A DNA stretch of 64,000 nucleotides from Roseimaritima sediminicola (lineage in GTDB: Bacteria > Planctomycetota > Planctomycetia > Pirellulales > Pirellulaceae): positions 1-64,000 of the forward strand of contig NZ_WIAD01000021.1 in assembly GCF_009618275.1 (NCBI RefSeq), written 5' to 3'. Within the stretch, counting starts at the first letter, position 1; every line of letters begins with the position of its first letter. Of the stretch, positions 1 through 7,811 are shown piece by piece. Below the pieces are notes generated by a model. The model saw nothing but the letters and a program-made list of their open reading frames with translations, was not told the DNA's origin and did not search any database. A program made the position numbers and the translations under genes.

Positions 1-20
1 CTGCCGCGACGAAGTGGGGA

Positions 21-482
21 TCAGTCATCAGCATGGTTTCGAATGGTCTGTTTGATATCGTCCAGGGTCCTTTCGCCCGCTTTGAGTGCGGCGAATTCTT
101 CGTCGGTTAGCTCGTACGCGCTGGACGTGTTCTCGCGTCGTACGAGCCCCAAGTAGTACACCACCGACTTAGTCTTTATATGGCGACCCCTCAGGTCCAC
201 CGTTTTGTGCCCCCGCGAGGGAAATGGGATCATCCGATAGTTTCCGCTGGTCTGTTCGACGAAAATGAAGTTCTGTTTCCAGTGGTCGTTGTCGAAAGCG
301 GTGGTCCCTGTCGCGTCCAGCTTGCGAGGCAATCCGGTTTGGCCGTCGATCACGCTGAGGTTTGCGGCCGGCACGCCGTCGATCATGATGGTTAGGCGGG
401 GTCGCTCGCGAAAGTAGTCGAGGAGCATGCCCACGCCGATGAGGAAGACGACGGCGATCGCAACGATCTTCGAACGCTTCAT
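21..482 (-). CDS. Hypothetical membrane-anchored protein
   Basis: 153 residues with one hydrophobic segment at about residues 6-24, followed by a soluble region, so it is probably anchored in the cytoplasmic membrane with an exported domain. The segment has no lipobox cysteine. I recognise no catalytic motif; the first part of the exported region (about residues 28-65) is beta-rich and reads like a small extracellular fold, and the C-terminus is charged and helical. It starts with ATG at the edge of the region carrying tRNA-Lys and has no close operon partner in the window. Function unknown; the coding call rests on a clean frame with a plausible N-terminal anchor. Confidence 0.7.
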   Translation of the reverse strand: MKRSKIVAIAVVFLIGVGMLLDYFRERPRLTIMIDGVPAANLSVIDGQTGLPRKLDATGTTAFDNDHWKQNFIFVEQTSGNYRMIPFPSRGHKTVDLRGRHIKTKSVVYYLGLVRRENTSSAYELTDEEFAALKAGERTLDDIKQTIRNHADD

Positions 483-577
483 GGGTAACCGCTGTGCGAG
501 TGGGACGCGGCGATGTCGCCGGGCAGAGGCGGGCTGGTGAATTCAGCGAATGCCATATTCTAGCGAATTCGGCGGCG

Positions 578-671
578 GACGCTGGAGTCCAGGCTTTAGC
601 CGCTCGGGAGCACAGGGGAAATCGCCTGAAGGCTAGACTCCAGCGTCCAAACTCTGGCGAGTTCGGCTACG
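578..671. repeat. Inverted hairpin repeat, 'GCTGGAGTC' family, with attached CTGGCGAG end
   Basis: The left arm GACGCTGGAGTCCAGGC (578 on) pairs imperfectly with the right arm ending CTCCAGCGTC (to 648). It is followed by CCAAACTCTGGCGAGTTC, a sequence recurring beside other repeats near 7762, 18565, 28326, 31426, 31910 and 58146. Related complete hairpins lie at 58074-58144 and 59357-59426, and a half copy at about 7673-7694. Non-coding, between the first gene and tRNA-Lys. Confidence 0.75.
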
Positions 672-700
672 GCCTTGGAGCTACCGTGTTAGAGAGAGAG

Positions 701-773
701 TACGCCCAGTAGGACTCGAACCTACGACCCGCGGATTAAGAGTCCGCTGCTCTACCAACTGAGCTATAGGCGC
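701..773 (-). tRNA. tRNA-Lys (anticodon CTT)
   Basis: Cloverleaf on the minus strand. The acceptor stem GCGCCTA pairs with TGGGCGT including one G-U pair. The D arm contains AGCTCAGTTGGTAGAGC, the anticodon stem GCGGA/TCCGC encloses the loop CTCTTAA, and the T arm contains GGTTCGAGTCC. The anticodon CTT reads AAG lysine codons. The discriminator is A and no CCA is encoded. It stands alone, with no second tRNA adjacent. Confidence 0.95.
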
Positions 774-916
774 TTGAGGATGGTCGCGGGGGCGGCTGGT
801 CGAGCTCGCACTTGGCGGCTCGCCGGTGGCCCTGGTTTGACCAGTTCAGCCCCAATCGTACCCGGTTCGAGCGGCTGTGAAAACCTGGGCTCGGGGGCAA
901 CAGATCCTGGGACAAC

Positions 917-958
917 AAAAAAACGCTCGCCCTTCCCCGGGGGGAGCGGCGAGCGTTT
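917..958 (-). terminator. Rho-independent terminator after the DUF1559/lipoprotein pair
   Basis: The minus strand reads AAACGCTCGCC, a GC-rich loop, GGCGAGCGTTT and then a run of T. The perfect 11-bp stem and T-tract lie about 50 bp past the small lipoprotein stop codon. Confidence 0.85.
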
Positions 959-1005
959 GGAGGTTGGGCGCGTGAGGCCTAACCGGGGTGGAGTGCGCCG
1001 CCGGC

Positions 1006-1161
1006 CTAGGGCTCCATCAGGTCGCCCGGCATGATGTTGGCATCGTTGTAGCCCTCTTCGTCAAAGTCCGGGTTCTCACGCGGGTCCGGGCGGCTGGAGC
1101 CGCAACCGGTCGTGAGGAACAGTGCGGCGCACAACAGGGTCAACATTCCAATCATTCGCAT
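1006..1161 (-). CDS. Small lipoprotein downstream of DUF1559 gene
   Basis: A 51-residue frame starting ATG at 1161. The N-terminus has a short hydrophobic stretch and a lipobox-like LTTGC with the cysteine at residue 20, followed by GSSRPDPREN and an acidic tail, so it is probably a lipid-modified exported peptide. It lies 46 bp downstream of the DUF1559 gene on the same strand and ahead of a strong terminator, so the two are probably co-transcribed. Small lipoproteins behind DUF1559 genes recur twice more in this window. The precise role is unknown; a surface or envelope function is inferred. Confidence 0.8.
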   Translation of the reverse strand: MRMIGMLTLLCAALFLTTGCGSSRPDPRENPDFDEEGYNDANIMPGDLMEP

Positions 1162-1207
1162 TCTGCAAGTACTCCCGTTTCGGATGTGGTGGTTAAAACC
1201 GTCTTAA

Positions 1208-2236
1208 TTAGTTACGTGGATCTTCGAACGTGTGGTTGTCACGCATGGCCGTCATCTTCAGCCAGGTGCCGTAGTCCATGGTTTCGGTCAAGAAGGAGAC
1301 GCTGCCGTCGGCAAAGACCGCCTGCAGCCCGCCCGGGTGGTAACTGCTGGGGCCGGGCCAGTTGGCGTTGGGACCCCAAGCCGAAATGAAGGTCGGCGGA
1401 AAGGCGTGGTTCTTCCACCAGCCATTGGAAGCTTTGTTGCTGCCATCGGGATTAACAACTCGCTGAGTACCGCCCTCGTTGCCGGCCCAGCCGTTGACGC
1501 CCGTGGCGACAAACGCGCTGCGGAAGACCGGCGTGCCGACGCGGCGAGCACCCGTGCCGACGGTGCGGATCGGGCCGCCCCCAAAACCCATCGAATCACA
1601 CTCGGCCACCGCCAGCGTTTGCGACAGGCCGTCGGTTACCTCGGAAATTCGCCGTGTCCGGTTCACGGCAAAGATGCCCATGATGTCGGCTCGCTTGGTC
1701 AGCGGATCCGAGAACGTGCTCCACGGCGGAGTGGCGTCGACCGTCGCGGTTTCCCACCAGTGATATCCTTCGCAGGCACCGTAGTTGGTTACCGCGATGT
1801 CGTGCGTCTCGCTGAGGTCCCAGCGGCCGCCGTCCGACGGACAGCGCAGGTAGGCCACCTGGGTGCTGACGATCGGCTGTCCCCAGACCGGCAAGTCGCG
1901 GTTGGTCGCATCGTACAGCGGTTGCTGTTCGATGAACGGCAACACCATCTCGTTCCACGTGTGATGGTACGGCTCGGTGTACGGCGCCTTGCCCGGTCCG
2001 TAGATCGCTTGCGGAGGGAACGTGCCGTAGGTGTCGTGATAGTTCTGCAGGGCCAGGCCTTGTTGCTTGAGATTGTTGCTGCAGGACATTCGTCGCGCCG
2101 CTTCGCGTGCCGCCTGAACGGCCGGAAGAAGCAGCCCCACCAAAACGCCAATAATGGCAATAACAACAAGCAACTCCACGAGCGTGAAGCCGAAGCGCAG
2201 GGGGAGCCGACGGCTCCGGGGAGCAGGGTAGTGCAT
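1208..2236 (-). CDS. DUF1559 domain protein with type IV pilin-like N-terminus
   Basis: 342 residues. Residues 16-44 form a prepilin-type signal ([17 protein letters not shown]), with predicted processing after the glycine and a conserved hydrophobic helix. Next comes the family signature [16 protein letters not shown] and, near the C-terminus, the HPGG...FADGSVSF motif typical of planctomycete DUF1559 proteins. These occur in large paralogous families and are thought to be exported pseudopilin-like surface proteins; no biochemical role is established. The gene heads a two-gene unit with the small lipoprotein at 1006-1161. Paralogues in the window: 37554-38453 and 43576-44517. Confidence 0.95.
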   Translation of the reverse strand: MHYPAPRSRRLPLRFGFTLVELLVVIAIIGVLVGLLLPAVQAAREAARRMSCSNNLKQQGLALQNYHDTYGTFPPQAIYGPGKAPYTEPYHHTWNEMVLPFIEQQPLYDATNRDLPVWGQPIVSTQVAYLRCPSDGGRWDLSETHDIAVTNYGACEGYHWWETATVDATPPWSTFSDPLTKRADIMGIFAVNRTRRISEVTDGLSQTLAVAECDSMGFGGGPIRTVGTGARRVGTPVFRSAFVATGVNGWAGNEGGTQRVVNPDGSNKASNGWWKNHAFPPTFISAWGPNANWPGPSSYHPGGLQAVFADGSVSFLTETMDYGTWLKMTAMRDNHTFEDPRN

Positions 2237-2591
2237 GGGGACCTCTCAAAGAAGGACGAAAAGGTAGGGGGCGAGAAAGGGGATTAGTCGCCCGATAAGG
2301 GACGCTGAAGTAGCGTTCTAGTGAAGCTATCGGCCGAAAATTGCCGCGTCAAGAAAATTGCCGCGCCGCAAACTACTTCTTTACGGATTTTTAAGCCCCC
2401 CGAGCTTGCTAACCGCCCGAAAGTACCAGGTGAGGTTTCGGGATTGGGAAAGCAGGTCCGTTTTATTGTAGAAGGTGATGGTTGGTGGGGGCTGGGTGGC
2501 TCAGTGGAGGGGGAGGGGCGGAGGACGGTTTGAGCATTTGCCCTGGGCGTTGTCCTAGGCTGACTTAGGACCGCGGAGGGCCACACAAAAA
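2237..2591. other. Intergenic region upstream of DUF1559 gene
   Basis: About 355 bp with no convincing coding frame. It holds the promoter region of the minus-strand DUF1559 gene, with A/T-richer patches near 2335-2400, and ends at a structured repeat (2592-2634). I see no recognisable riboswitch or operator. Confidence 0.5.
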
Positions 2592-2634
2592 CCCTCTCCG
2601 GGCCTGAGAGCCCGACTCTCCCAGAGGGAGAGTT
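2592..2634 (-). repeat. Solo copy of the DUF559-associated structured repeat, probably also a terminator
   Basis: On the minus strand it reads as hairpin ACTCTCCC-TCT-GGGAGAGT, then hairpin CGGGC-TCTCAG-GCCCG, then GAGAGGG and a T run. Architecture and the TCTCAG loop match the two repeats that flank the DUF559 gene at 63057-63105 and 63521-63570, although the first stem has a different, still paired, sequence. It touches the stop codon of the gene ending at 2633 and could terminate it. Confidence 0.75.
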
Positions 2635-3811
2635 ATATCTCGTCGGTTATCAGTAGGTCGACACAGAACACGTTCTCGTCGTCTTCGGGGTCGACCAGGA
2701 TTTGCACCGGAGCGGCGTCGCTGCGAAGCAGACGTGCTTTATCGGCTGCCGTGGGGTCGACCGTGCAGGTCGCAGTTTGCCATTGACCCCGGTGCTGAAA
2801 CCGCAGCGTCACGCGGTGAAGGACGCGGTTGTTGACGCTGATCCCGGTGCGTTGGACGTCTTCGACGGTGCCGGTTTCCAAGCGGCCTTCGCGTAACATG
2901 CGAGCTTTGCGGCGGCGGTGACGCAGCGTCCAACCGGCCATGACGGCGCCGATCAGAGGCATCACGAAACCCGGCACGAGCATGAACAGACGAAATTCGT
3001 CTTTCAGGGCGACCAGGCTGATCACGGCGGTGATGATGCCGAAGACGATGAAGGCGAAACCGACCAGGACCAGTGGAAAGGTGTCGCCGAGCACTTGACG
3101 CTTCACCGTTGCCGGAACGCGACGTGGCACGGGGCTGGCGAGGAACGAGGTGAGTTGCTCGCGCGGTACGACCAGTTTCTTTAGCTGACGCTTGACGGCA
3201 CTGCCGACCAAGCCGCCATACTGGCTGCCGATGTTCGCCAAGTCGCTCGCGTCGGCGCGGCGCTCGATCGAGGGCTGTGCATCGAGCACGGTTTCGGCGC
3301 GGCTGAGTTCGGCCAACAGCTGCAGCGATTCGGCCAGGAAGGCGTCCCGTTGTTCCGGCGGGCAGGTTTGTCGCTCGCGGTAAATCGCCAGTTGGCGATG
3401 GTTCGCACGGATGCTCCATCCCGGATGCGCTGCGAGGTATTCGCGGAGCTGAGAATCGAACATCGTTCGCACGGCCGGCTCGGGCATCCCGAACAGCAGG
3501 TACTCTCTGGCGAATTGCGGCGAGTCGGGGAACTGGATGCCTTTGGCTCCCAGCAGCCGGCTCATGATAAACCGCGAAGGGCCCCGGCCATCGGTGGCCA
3601 CCAGCCGGAACTGTGGGTAGTCGAACGCGTCGGCTTGCATGAAGGCGACGGTCTGGTCGATGCGGCCCGCACGGGAACTGGATTGTTGCCGATCGCGGTA
3701 ACGCACCTGGCACAGGGTCCACGTCACTTCGTCGCTGCTCTGTTGGTCCAGCACTTCGGCTTGGACGTCGTTGTCAAAGAGGTCGGACAGATGTTGTTCG
3801 AGCGTCGGCAT
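2633..3811 (-). CDS. Hypothetical two-TM membrane protein with DUF3592-like tail
   Basis: 392 residues from an ATG at 3811 (MPTLEQ...). About 240 soluble N-terminal residues, rich in charged helices, precede two hydrophobic segments (TFPLVLVGFAFIVFGIITAV and LFMLVPGFVMPLIGAVMAGW). The C-terminal domain of about 95 residues resembles DUF3592-type beta domains (LETGTVEDVQRTG...PVQILVDPEDDENVF). The start is placed here because the frame upstream overlaps the cytochrome gene, whose stop lies 11 bp before; the two are probably one operon. It is likely a cytoplasmic-membrane protein. Function unknown. Confidence 0.8.
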   Translation of the reverse strand: MPTLEQHLSDLFDNDVQAEVLDQQSSDEVTWTLCQVRYRDRQQSSSRAGRIDQTVAFMQADAFDYPQFRLVATDGRGPSRFIMSRLLGAKGIQFPDSPQFAREYLLFGMPEPAVRTMFDSQLREYLAAHPGWSIRANHRQLAIYRERQTCPPEQRDAFLAESLQLLAELSRAETVLDAQPSIERRADASDLANIGSQYGGLVGSAVKRQLKKLVVPREQLTSFLASPVPRRVPATVKRQVLGDTFPLVLVGFAFIVFGIITAVISLVALKDEFRLFMLVPGFVMPLIGAVMAGWTLRHRRRKARMLREGRLETGTVEDVQRTGISVNNRVLHRVTLRFQHRGQWQTATCTVDPTAADKARLLRSDAAPVQILVDPEDDENVFCVDLLITDEI

Positions 3812-3822
3812 GGTGGGTTCCG

Positions 3823-6800
3823 TCAGGGGTTGGCTTGGCCGGCACGCAGAAACGCCAACAGGTCGGCCAGCTGTTGGTCGCTGAGTGAGTCGCCCAGGTC
3901 CTCGGGCATCAGGGAACGGGCGGAGCGTTTGCGCAGCTCGATGTCGTCGGTCGCCAGGATATGTTGTTTGCCCTGGGCGTCGTAGAGGTGCACGACGTCG
4001 TCGTCTTCGTGTTGAACCAGCCCCACGAAGACTTCGCCGTCGATCGTGAGGATGCTGGTCGTGCGGAAGGCTTCGTCGACGTTGCGGTTCGGGGCGAGGA
4101 TGTCTTCGAGCAGACGCTGCGGAGGTCGGGCCACGGCACCGTCCAGCTGCGGTCCCAGTACGGTGCCTTGGCCATCGAGTTGGTGGCACGCCGCGCAGTG
4201 CTGGCGGAACAGGTTCAAGCCGCGGACGGCGTTGCCGCGCAGTCGGGGCAGTTCGGTCGCCAGCCGGGCGGCGCGTTGATCGCGGGGAGAAGCCGCCGCG
4301 AGGGCTCGGCCGCGCAGCTCCTCGGCGAGCGTTCGGTTCGCGCCCGCGAGTCGAGCATCGAGTGATTGCCAGAGTTCGTCGTCGGCCAGCACGTCGATGG
4401 CCAACGTGCCGTGGTGCAGCAGGTCCAGCAGTCGCCGGGTCGAGCCGCCTTGCCGGGTCCAGTCCAGGGCGAAAGCGTGTTGCTCGGCCGTCGTCAGTTG
4501 TTCGGCCAGCATCGTCAGGGCAGCGCGGATCGCCGCTTCCTCGCCTTGGGCCAGCCGCCGGATGCCCGCGGCGCTGTGCAGTTCGTTAAAGGCATCGGTG
4601 GCGGGCCACGGTCTCTGGGCCAGGGCCCGCAGAACGCAGTGTGCATCGGCGTGGCCGCCCAGCGAAGCCAGCGTCACGGCGATCTGTCGGCGCTGAAAGC
4701 CGCTCAGCCATTCATGGTCCAAGCTCGCGTCCAGGCGGTCGGCCATGTCGTCGTCGCCCAGCCGTTGGCTCCACTGCAGCGCACTGGCCAGGCCGTCGGA
4801 CATGAGTTCTCGGAGGCGATAGGAAACCAGGTCCAAGGCAAACGGCTGGAAATCGCCTATCGCGATCCAGGCGTACGCGTCCCCGGCGTCGCCATCGATG
4901 CATTCGATCCGTACCAACCGACCGGCAAGCCGCGACGTGTCCCACTGGATCTGAGCTGTCACGTCGCTGCGTGGCGGCAGGGCGCGAAACAATTCGTCGC
5001 CGGTCACGGCATCGACCAGGCGGACGAAGTTTTGATTGAGAGCCGGTTTGCTGGGCGGTCCGTCGTGACCGGCCAGCCGAAACCGGATTTCCTCGGGGGC
5101 GGCAAAGGGAGTGGACCACTGCCGGCCGGTGTAGCTTTCGCCGAGCGCAAAGCTGCTGGAGACCCTCGCCTTGTTGCGACTACCGATGACCGGACGTTCC
5201 TCCAGAGGCCACGCCGTCGCCTGCGAGCTGGTCCAGTCCAGGACAACGGCCTCGCCGTCCGGTCCGGCCAGCCTCGGAGACGGGGGAGACAGCAGGTCGA
5301 GGAAGTCTTCCAGCTGCGAGGCGGCCAGCGGTCGGGCCCAGGCCGCGATGGCCGCCGGGACGCGACCGGCGCGAAGGTTCCGAGCGGTCCAGATCCGCTC
5401 GAGCCACTCCCGTTGGTGGATGGGATGCTCGCCGGCGATTTCTTGGGCGAGCTCCACGCAGCGCTCCAGTTGGTCGTTGCTGGCGCGGGAAGCGGCCAGG
5501 GCGAACAGCTCGTGATGGGCGGCCGGGTCGTCGCTGGCCGCCACGTAATCCAACAGGGCTGCGGCCGCGGCCGGGTGGTCGACCGCCGGCAAGATGTCGA
5601 GGAAGGCCGCGGCCACGGGCGGTGGTTCGGTCGCGGCGATTCGCCAGTGCGGGCTGTCGGCCGGCGTGCGGCGAAGCAGCCGAGCGCTGGCGATCCGCAG
5701 ACTCTGCCGCAGCACCACGTCCTCGTCCGGGACGTCGACCAGCCGCCGCAGCAGTCGCGGGATGTCACCGGGTTCGCCCCGCCTGCCCAGCAGCTCGGCC
5801 GCGCGGCGGACAACGTGCGGGCTGGGGTCCTGCAACGCTTCGCGAATCCTCTGCAACGCCGGGCTTGAAGCGTTCTCGGTGGCGGGGTTGGCGGCGCGAT
5901 TTAATTCTCCCAGACGCCCGCGGGCGGCGGCGATGGATTCGTCCGCGCCGGCTGCGGTGGCGTCCGCGGCCGGCAAGCCGCCCACGTAGCGGATCTGCCA
6001 GATCCGGCCACTGGTCCGGTCCCGCTGTGGATGGTCCAGAGGGACTTCGTAATGACCGATGATCGAGTTGTAGAAATCGGCGACGTACAGGTGGCCGTCG
6101 GGGCCGAAGCGCAGGTCTACCGGGCGAAACCAGGGATCGTCGCTGGTCAGGAAATCGGGCATCTCGGTGCCGCGCGCGGTCGCTCCGGTGTAATCGACTG
6201 CGTTGCGGTTCAGGCGGCTGGTCATCACGTTGCCGCTGAGCATCTGGCCGCGGAGCGGTTGCCAAGCGGAACGGCCGGAGACGTAGGCGATGCCCGAGAT
6301 CGCCGTGCTGCCGTGCAGGTGATGGACCATCGGAGGCAGGAAGCCGAGCCCGTCGTGGGGGCGGCCAAAGCTGGGGTAGCAGGCGCCGTCGATCAGCTGG
6401 GTGATCGGTTTGCTGTGGCAGTCGGCCGAGTAGCGATAGCCCCAGTCGTCGGTCGTGGTGCCGAACGGATTGACTTGACCCTGCGTGACCTGTTCGATTC
6501 GGCTGCCATCGGGGCGAAAGCGAAAGGTGTTGCCGGAGTGCAGGCGAACGGTGTGCCCGTCGCGGCCGCGGACTTCCGATTGGTTGTTGAACCCGTGGCA
6601 GGCATAGATCCAGCCATCACCTCCGTCGCGCAGCGCATTGACCATGCCGTGGGTATCACGCGTGGTATCGAAGGGGCCAAATAATTTCTCTCGACGATCG
6701 CAGCGACCGTCGCCGTCGGTGTCGCGGAGGTACCAGATATGCGGAATGCTGAAACACAGGCAGCCGTCGCCGTAGGGCAGGATGCCGATCGGGATGTTGA

Positions 6801-7257
6801 GGCCATCGGCAAAGGTGGTGACGCGTTCGGCCGAACCATCGCCGTCGGCATCTTCGAGGATCAGCACGGCGTCGGCGGCGGACCCGTCGTCGGGTGAGTC
6901 CAGGGGGCGGGGATGGGGATAACGCGTGGTCTGAGTGATCCACAGGCGGCCGCGTGCGTCGGGAGCGATGTTCAGCGGTTTGGCGATCTGCGGTTCCGAA
7001 GCGAAGCAGCGGATCTCGAAGCCGGGCGGCAAGTGGAAGCCGGCGCGCTGTTGCTGGGGAGACCGCCAGGGAGTTTCGCGAACGCCTTGGCCGTAGATCG
7101 CCGGATCGGTCGACGGCTCCGCCGCGGCGGGAAGAGCAGGGGGATTCTGAGCCCAGAGCGTGGGCAGGAGGCTGGAGGAGCAGAGAAGCGCCAAAGCGAA
7201 TCGAATGAGCATCGGCAGGTGGGGGGCAAGGAGCGCGGCGGGGATGAGTCTGCTCAT
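3823..7257 (-). CDS. PVC-type membrane-bound dehydrogenase / HEAT / cytochrome c protein
   Basis: About 1144 residues. After a signal peptide (hydrophobic ALALLCSSSLLPTLWA) comes a beta-propeller of the Pirellula/Verrucomicrobium 'membrane-bound dehydrogenase' type (PPGFEIRCFASEP; FGPDGHLYVADFYNSIIGHYE). HEAT-like repeats follow in the middle, and a C-terminal heme-binding module carries CAACH (FRQHCAACHQLDGQG) with a distal methionine in SLMPEDLGDSLSDQQ. Such proteins are exported and thought to oxidise sugars or alcohols and pass electrons to the attached c heme; the substrate here is unknown. An ATG at 7212, directly before the signal peptide, is an equally plausible start. Upstream is a compound repeat element. 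Confidence 0.9.
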   Translation of the reverse strand: MSRLIPAALLAPHLPMLIRFALALLCSSSLLPTLWAQNPPALPAAAEPSTDPAIYGQGVRETPWRSPQQQRAGFHLPPGFEIRCFASEPQIAKPLNIAPDARGRLWITQTTRYPHPRPLDSPDDGSAADAVLILEDADGDGSAERVTTFADGLNIPIGILPYGDGCLCFSIPHIWYLRDTDGDGRCDRREKLFGPFDTTRDTHGMVNALRDGGDGWIYACHGFNNQSEVRGRDGHTVRLHSGNTFRFRPDGSRIEQVTQGQVNPFGTTTDDWGYRYSADCHSKPITQLIDGACYPSFGRPHDGLGFLPPMVHHLHGSTAISGIAYVSGRSAWQPLRGQMLSGNVMTSRLNRNAVDYTGATARGTEMPDFLTSDDPWFRPVDLRFGPDGHLYVADFYNSIIGHYEVPLDHPQRDRTSGRIWQIRYVGGLPAADATAAGADESIAAARGRLGELNRAANPATENASSPALQRIREALQDPSPHVVRRAAELLGRRGEPGDIPRLLRRLVDVPDEDVVLRQSLRIASARLLRRTPADSPHWRIAATEPPPVAAAFLDILPAVDHPAAAAALLDYVAASDDPAAHHELFALAASRASNDQLERCVELAQEIAGEHPIHQREWLERIWTARNLRAGRVPAAIAAWARPLAASQLEDFLDLLSPPSPRLAGPDGEAVVLDWTSSQATAWPLEERPVIGSRNKARVSSSFALGESYTGRQWSTPFAAPEEIRFRLAGHDGPPSKPALNQNFVRLVDAVTGDELFRALPPRSDVTAQIQWDTSRLAGRLVRIECIDGDAGDAYAWIAIGDFQPFALDLVSYRLRELMSDGLASALQWSQRLGDDDMADRLDASLDHEWLSGFQRRQIAVTLASLGGHADAHCVLRALAQRPWPATDAFNELHSAAGIRRLAQGEEAAIRAALTMLAEQLTTAEQHAFALDWTRQGGSTRRLLDLLHHGTLAIDVLADDELWQSLDARLAGANRTLAEELRGRALAAASPRDQRAARLATELPRLRGNAVRGLNLFRQHCAACHQLDGQGTVLGPQLDGAVARPPQRLLEDILAPNRNVDEAFRTTSILTIDGEVFVGLVQHEDDDVVHLYDAQGKQHILATDDIELRKRSARSLMPEDLGDSLSDQQLADLLAFLRAGQANP

Positions 7258-7263
7258 TTTAAC

Positions 7264-7777
7264 CCGATGAAGGGGTTGGTTGTTGGTGGGGAGTGGGGAG
7301 TTTGATTCGTGCTCGATTTGCGGTTTGCTGGCTCCGGCGGAATCTATGTAGGGTTCGGAGGGGTAGAAAGCAATGTTTTCTCCCCTCTCCCCCGCTGCGC
7401 CGCGAGCGTCAGCGAGTGAAGCAGTGGTGGGAGAGGGGCCGGGGGTGAGGGGGCTCGGGTGCAACGGAATGACTCACGGCGTACGATCCCCAGGGCCGTG
7501 CACCGCATCCACATACGGCAATCGCGCTGCTGCTCTGCTGGTCCCCCTCACCCCCGACCCTCTCCCCCGGAAGCCTGACTCGCTTAGGCTCGCCAGGCTT
7601 TCGGGGGAGAGGGGAGTAAATGGTTTTCGTCTATTGCATCGATTCCGCCGGAGTCAGGCGATTTGCGATTTGCTGGAGTCTAGGCTTTAGCCGACCTCGT
7701 GCTGGCGGGAACCGGAGCTAGCGCTCAAACGGTTCAATGGATACCGCGTTGAGTGCATCGTCCAAAGTCTGGCGAGG
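7264..7777. repeat. Compound repeat element (BIME-like pair with microsatellite end)
   Basis: Non-coding. From the left: TTGGTTG/GGGGAGT repeat remnants, one GTGCTC unit, CCGGCGGAATCTATGTAG, then an inverted pair of modules. Module 1 (about 7376-7458) pairs CCCCTCTCCCCC with GGGAGAGGGG and ends GGGGGTGAGGGGG; module 2 (about 7542-7616) is its inverse. An 89-bp core lies between, followed by CGATTCCGCCGGAGTC and a CTGGCGAG end. The whole is homologous, with core and modules reversed, to 31426-31921. It occupies the leader region between the cytochrome gene start and the trkA 3' end. Confidence 0.75.
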
Positions 7778-7781
7778 AGTT

Positions 7782-7805
7782 ACTTTCGGCGGAGCGAAAG
7801 GCGAC
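7782..7805 (+). repeat. Single ACTTTCGGCGGAGCGAAAG palindrome copy
   Basis: Hairpin CTTTCGGC-GGA-GCGAAAG followed by GCGAC, a member of the family that forms the 32-bp array at 34515-34731. It sits just beyond the trkA stop codon. Confidence 0.85.
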
Positions 7806-7811
7806 ACTCGC

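Noticed and set aside
917-958. Second tRNA or ncRNA near tRNA-Lys
   Set aside because: The GC hairpin with T-run is a simple intrinsic terminator of the minus-strand lipoprotein operon.
7376-7616. Small protein-coding genes in the compound repeat
   Set aside because: All frames there translate the palindromic modules and are not kept between the two inverted copies.
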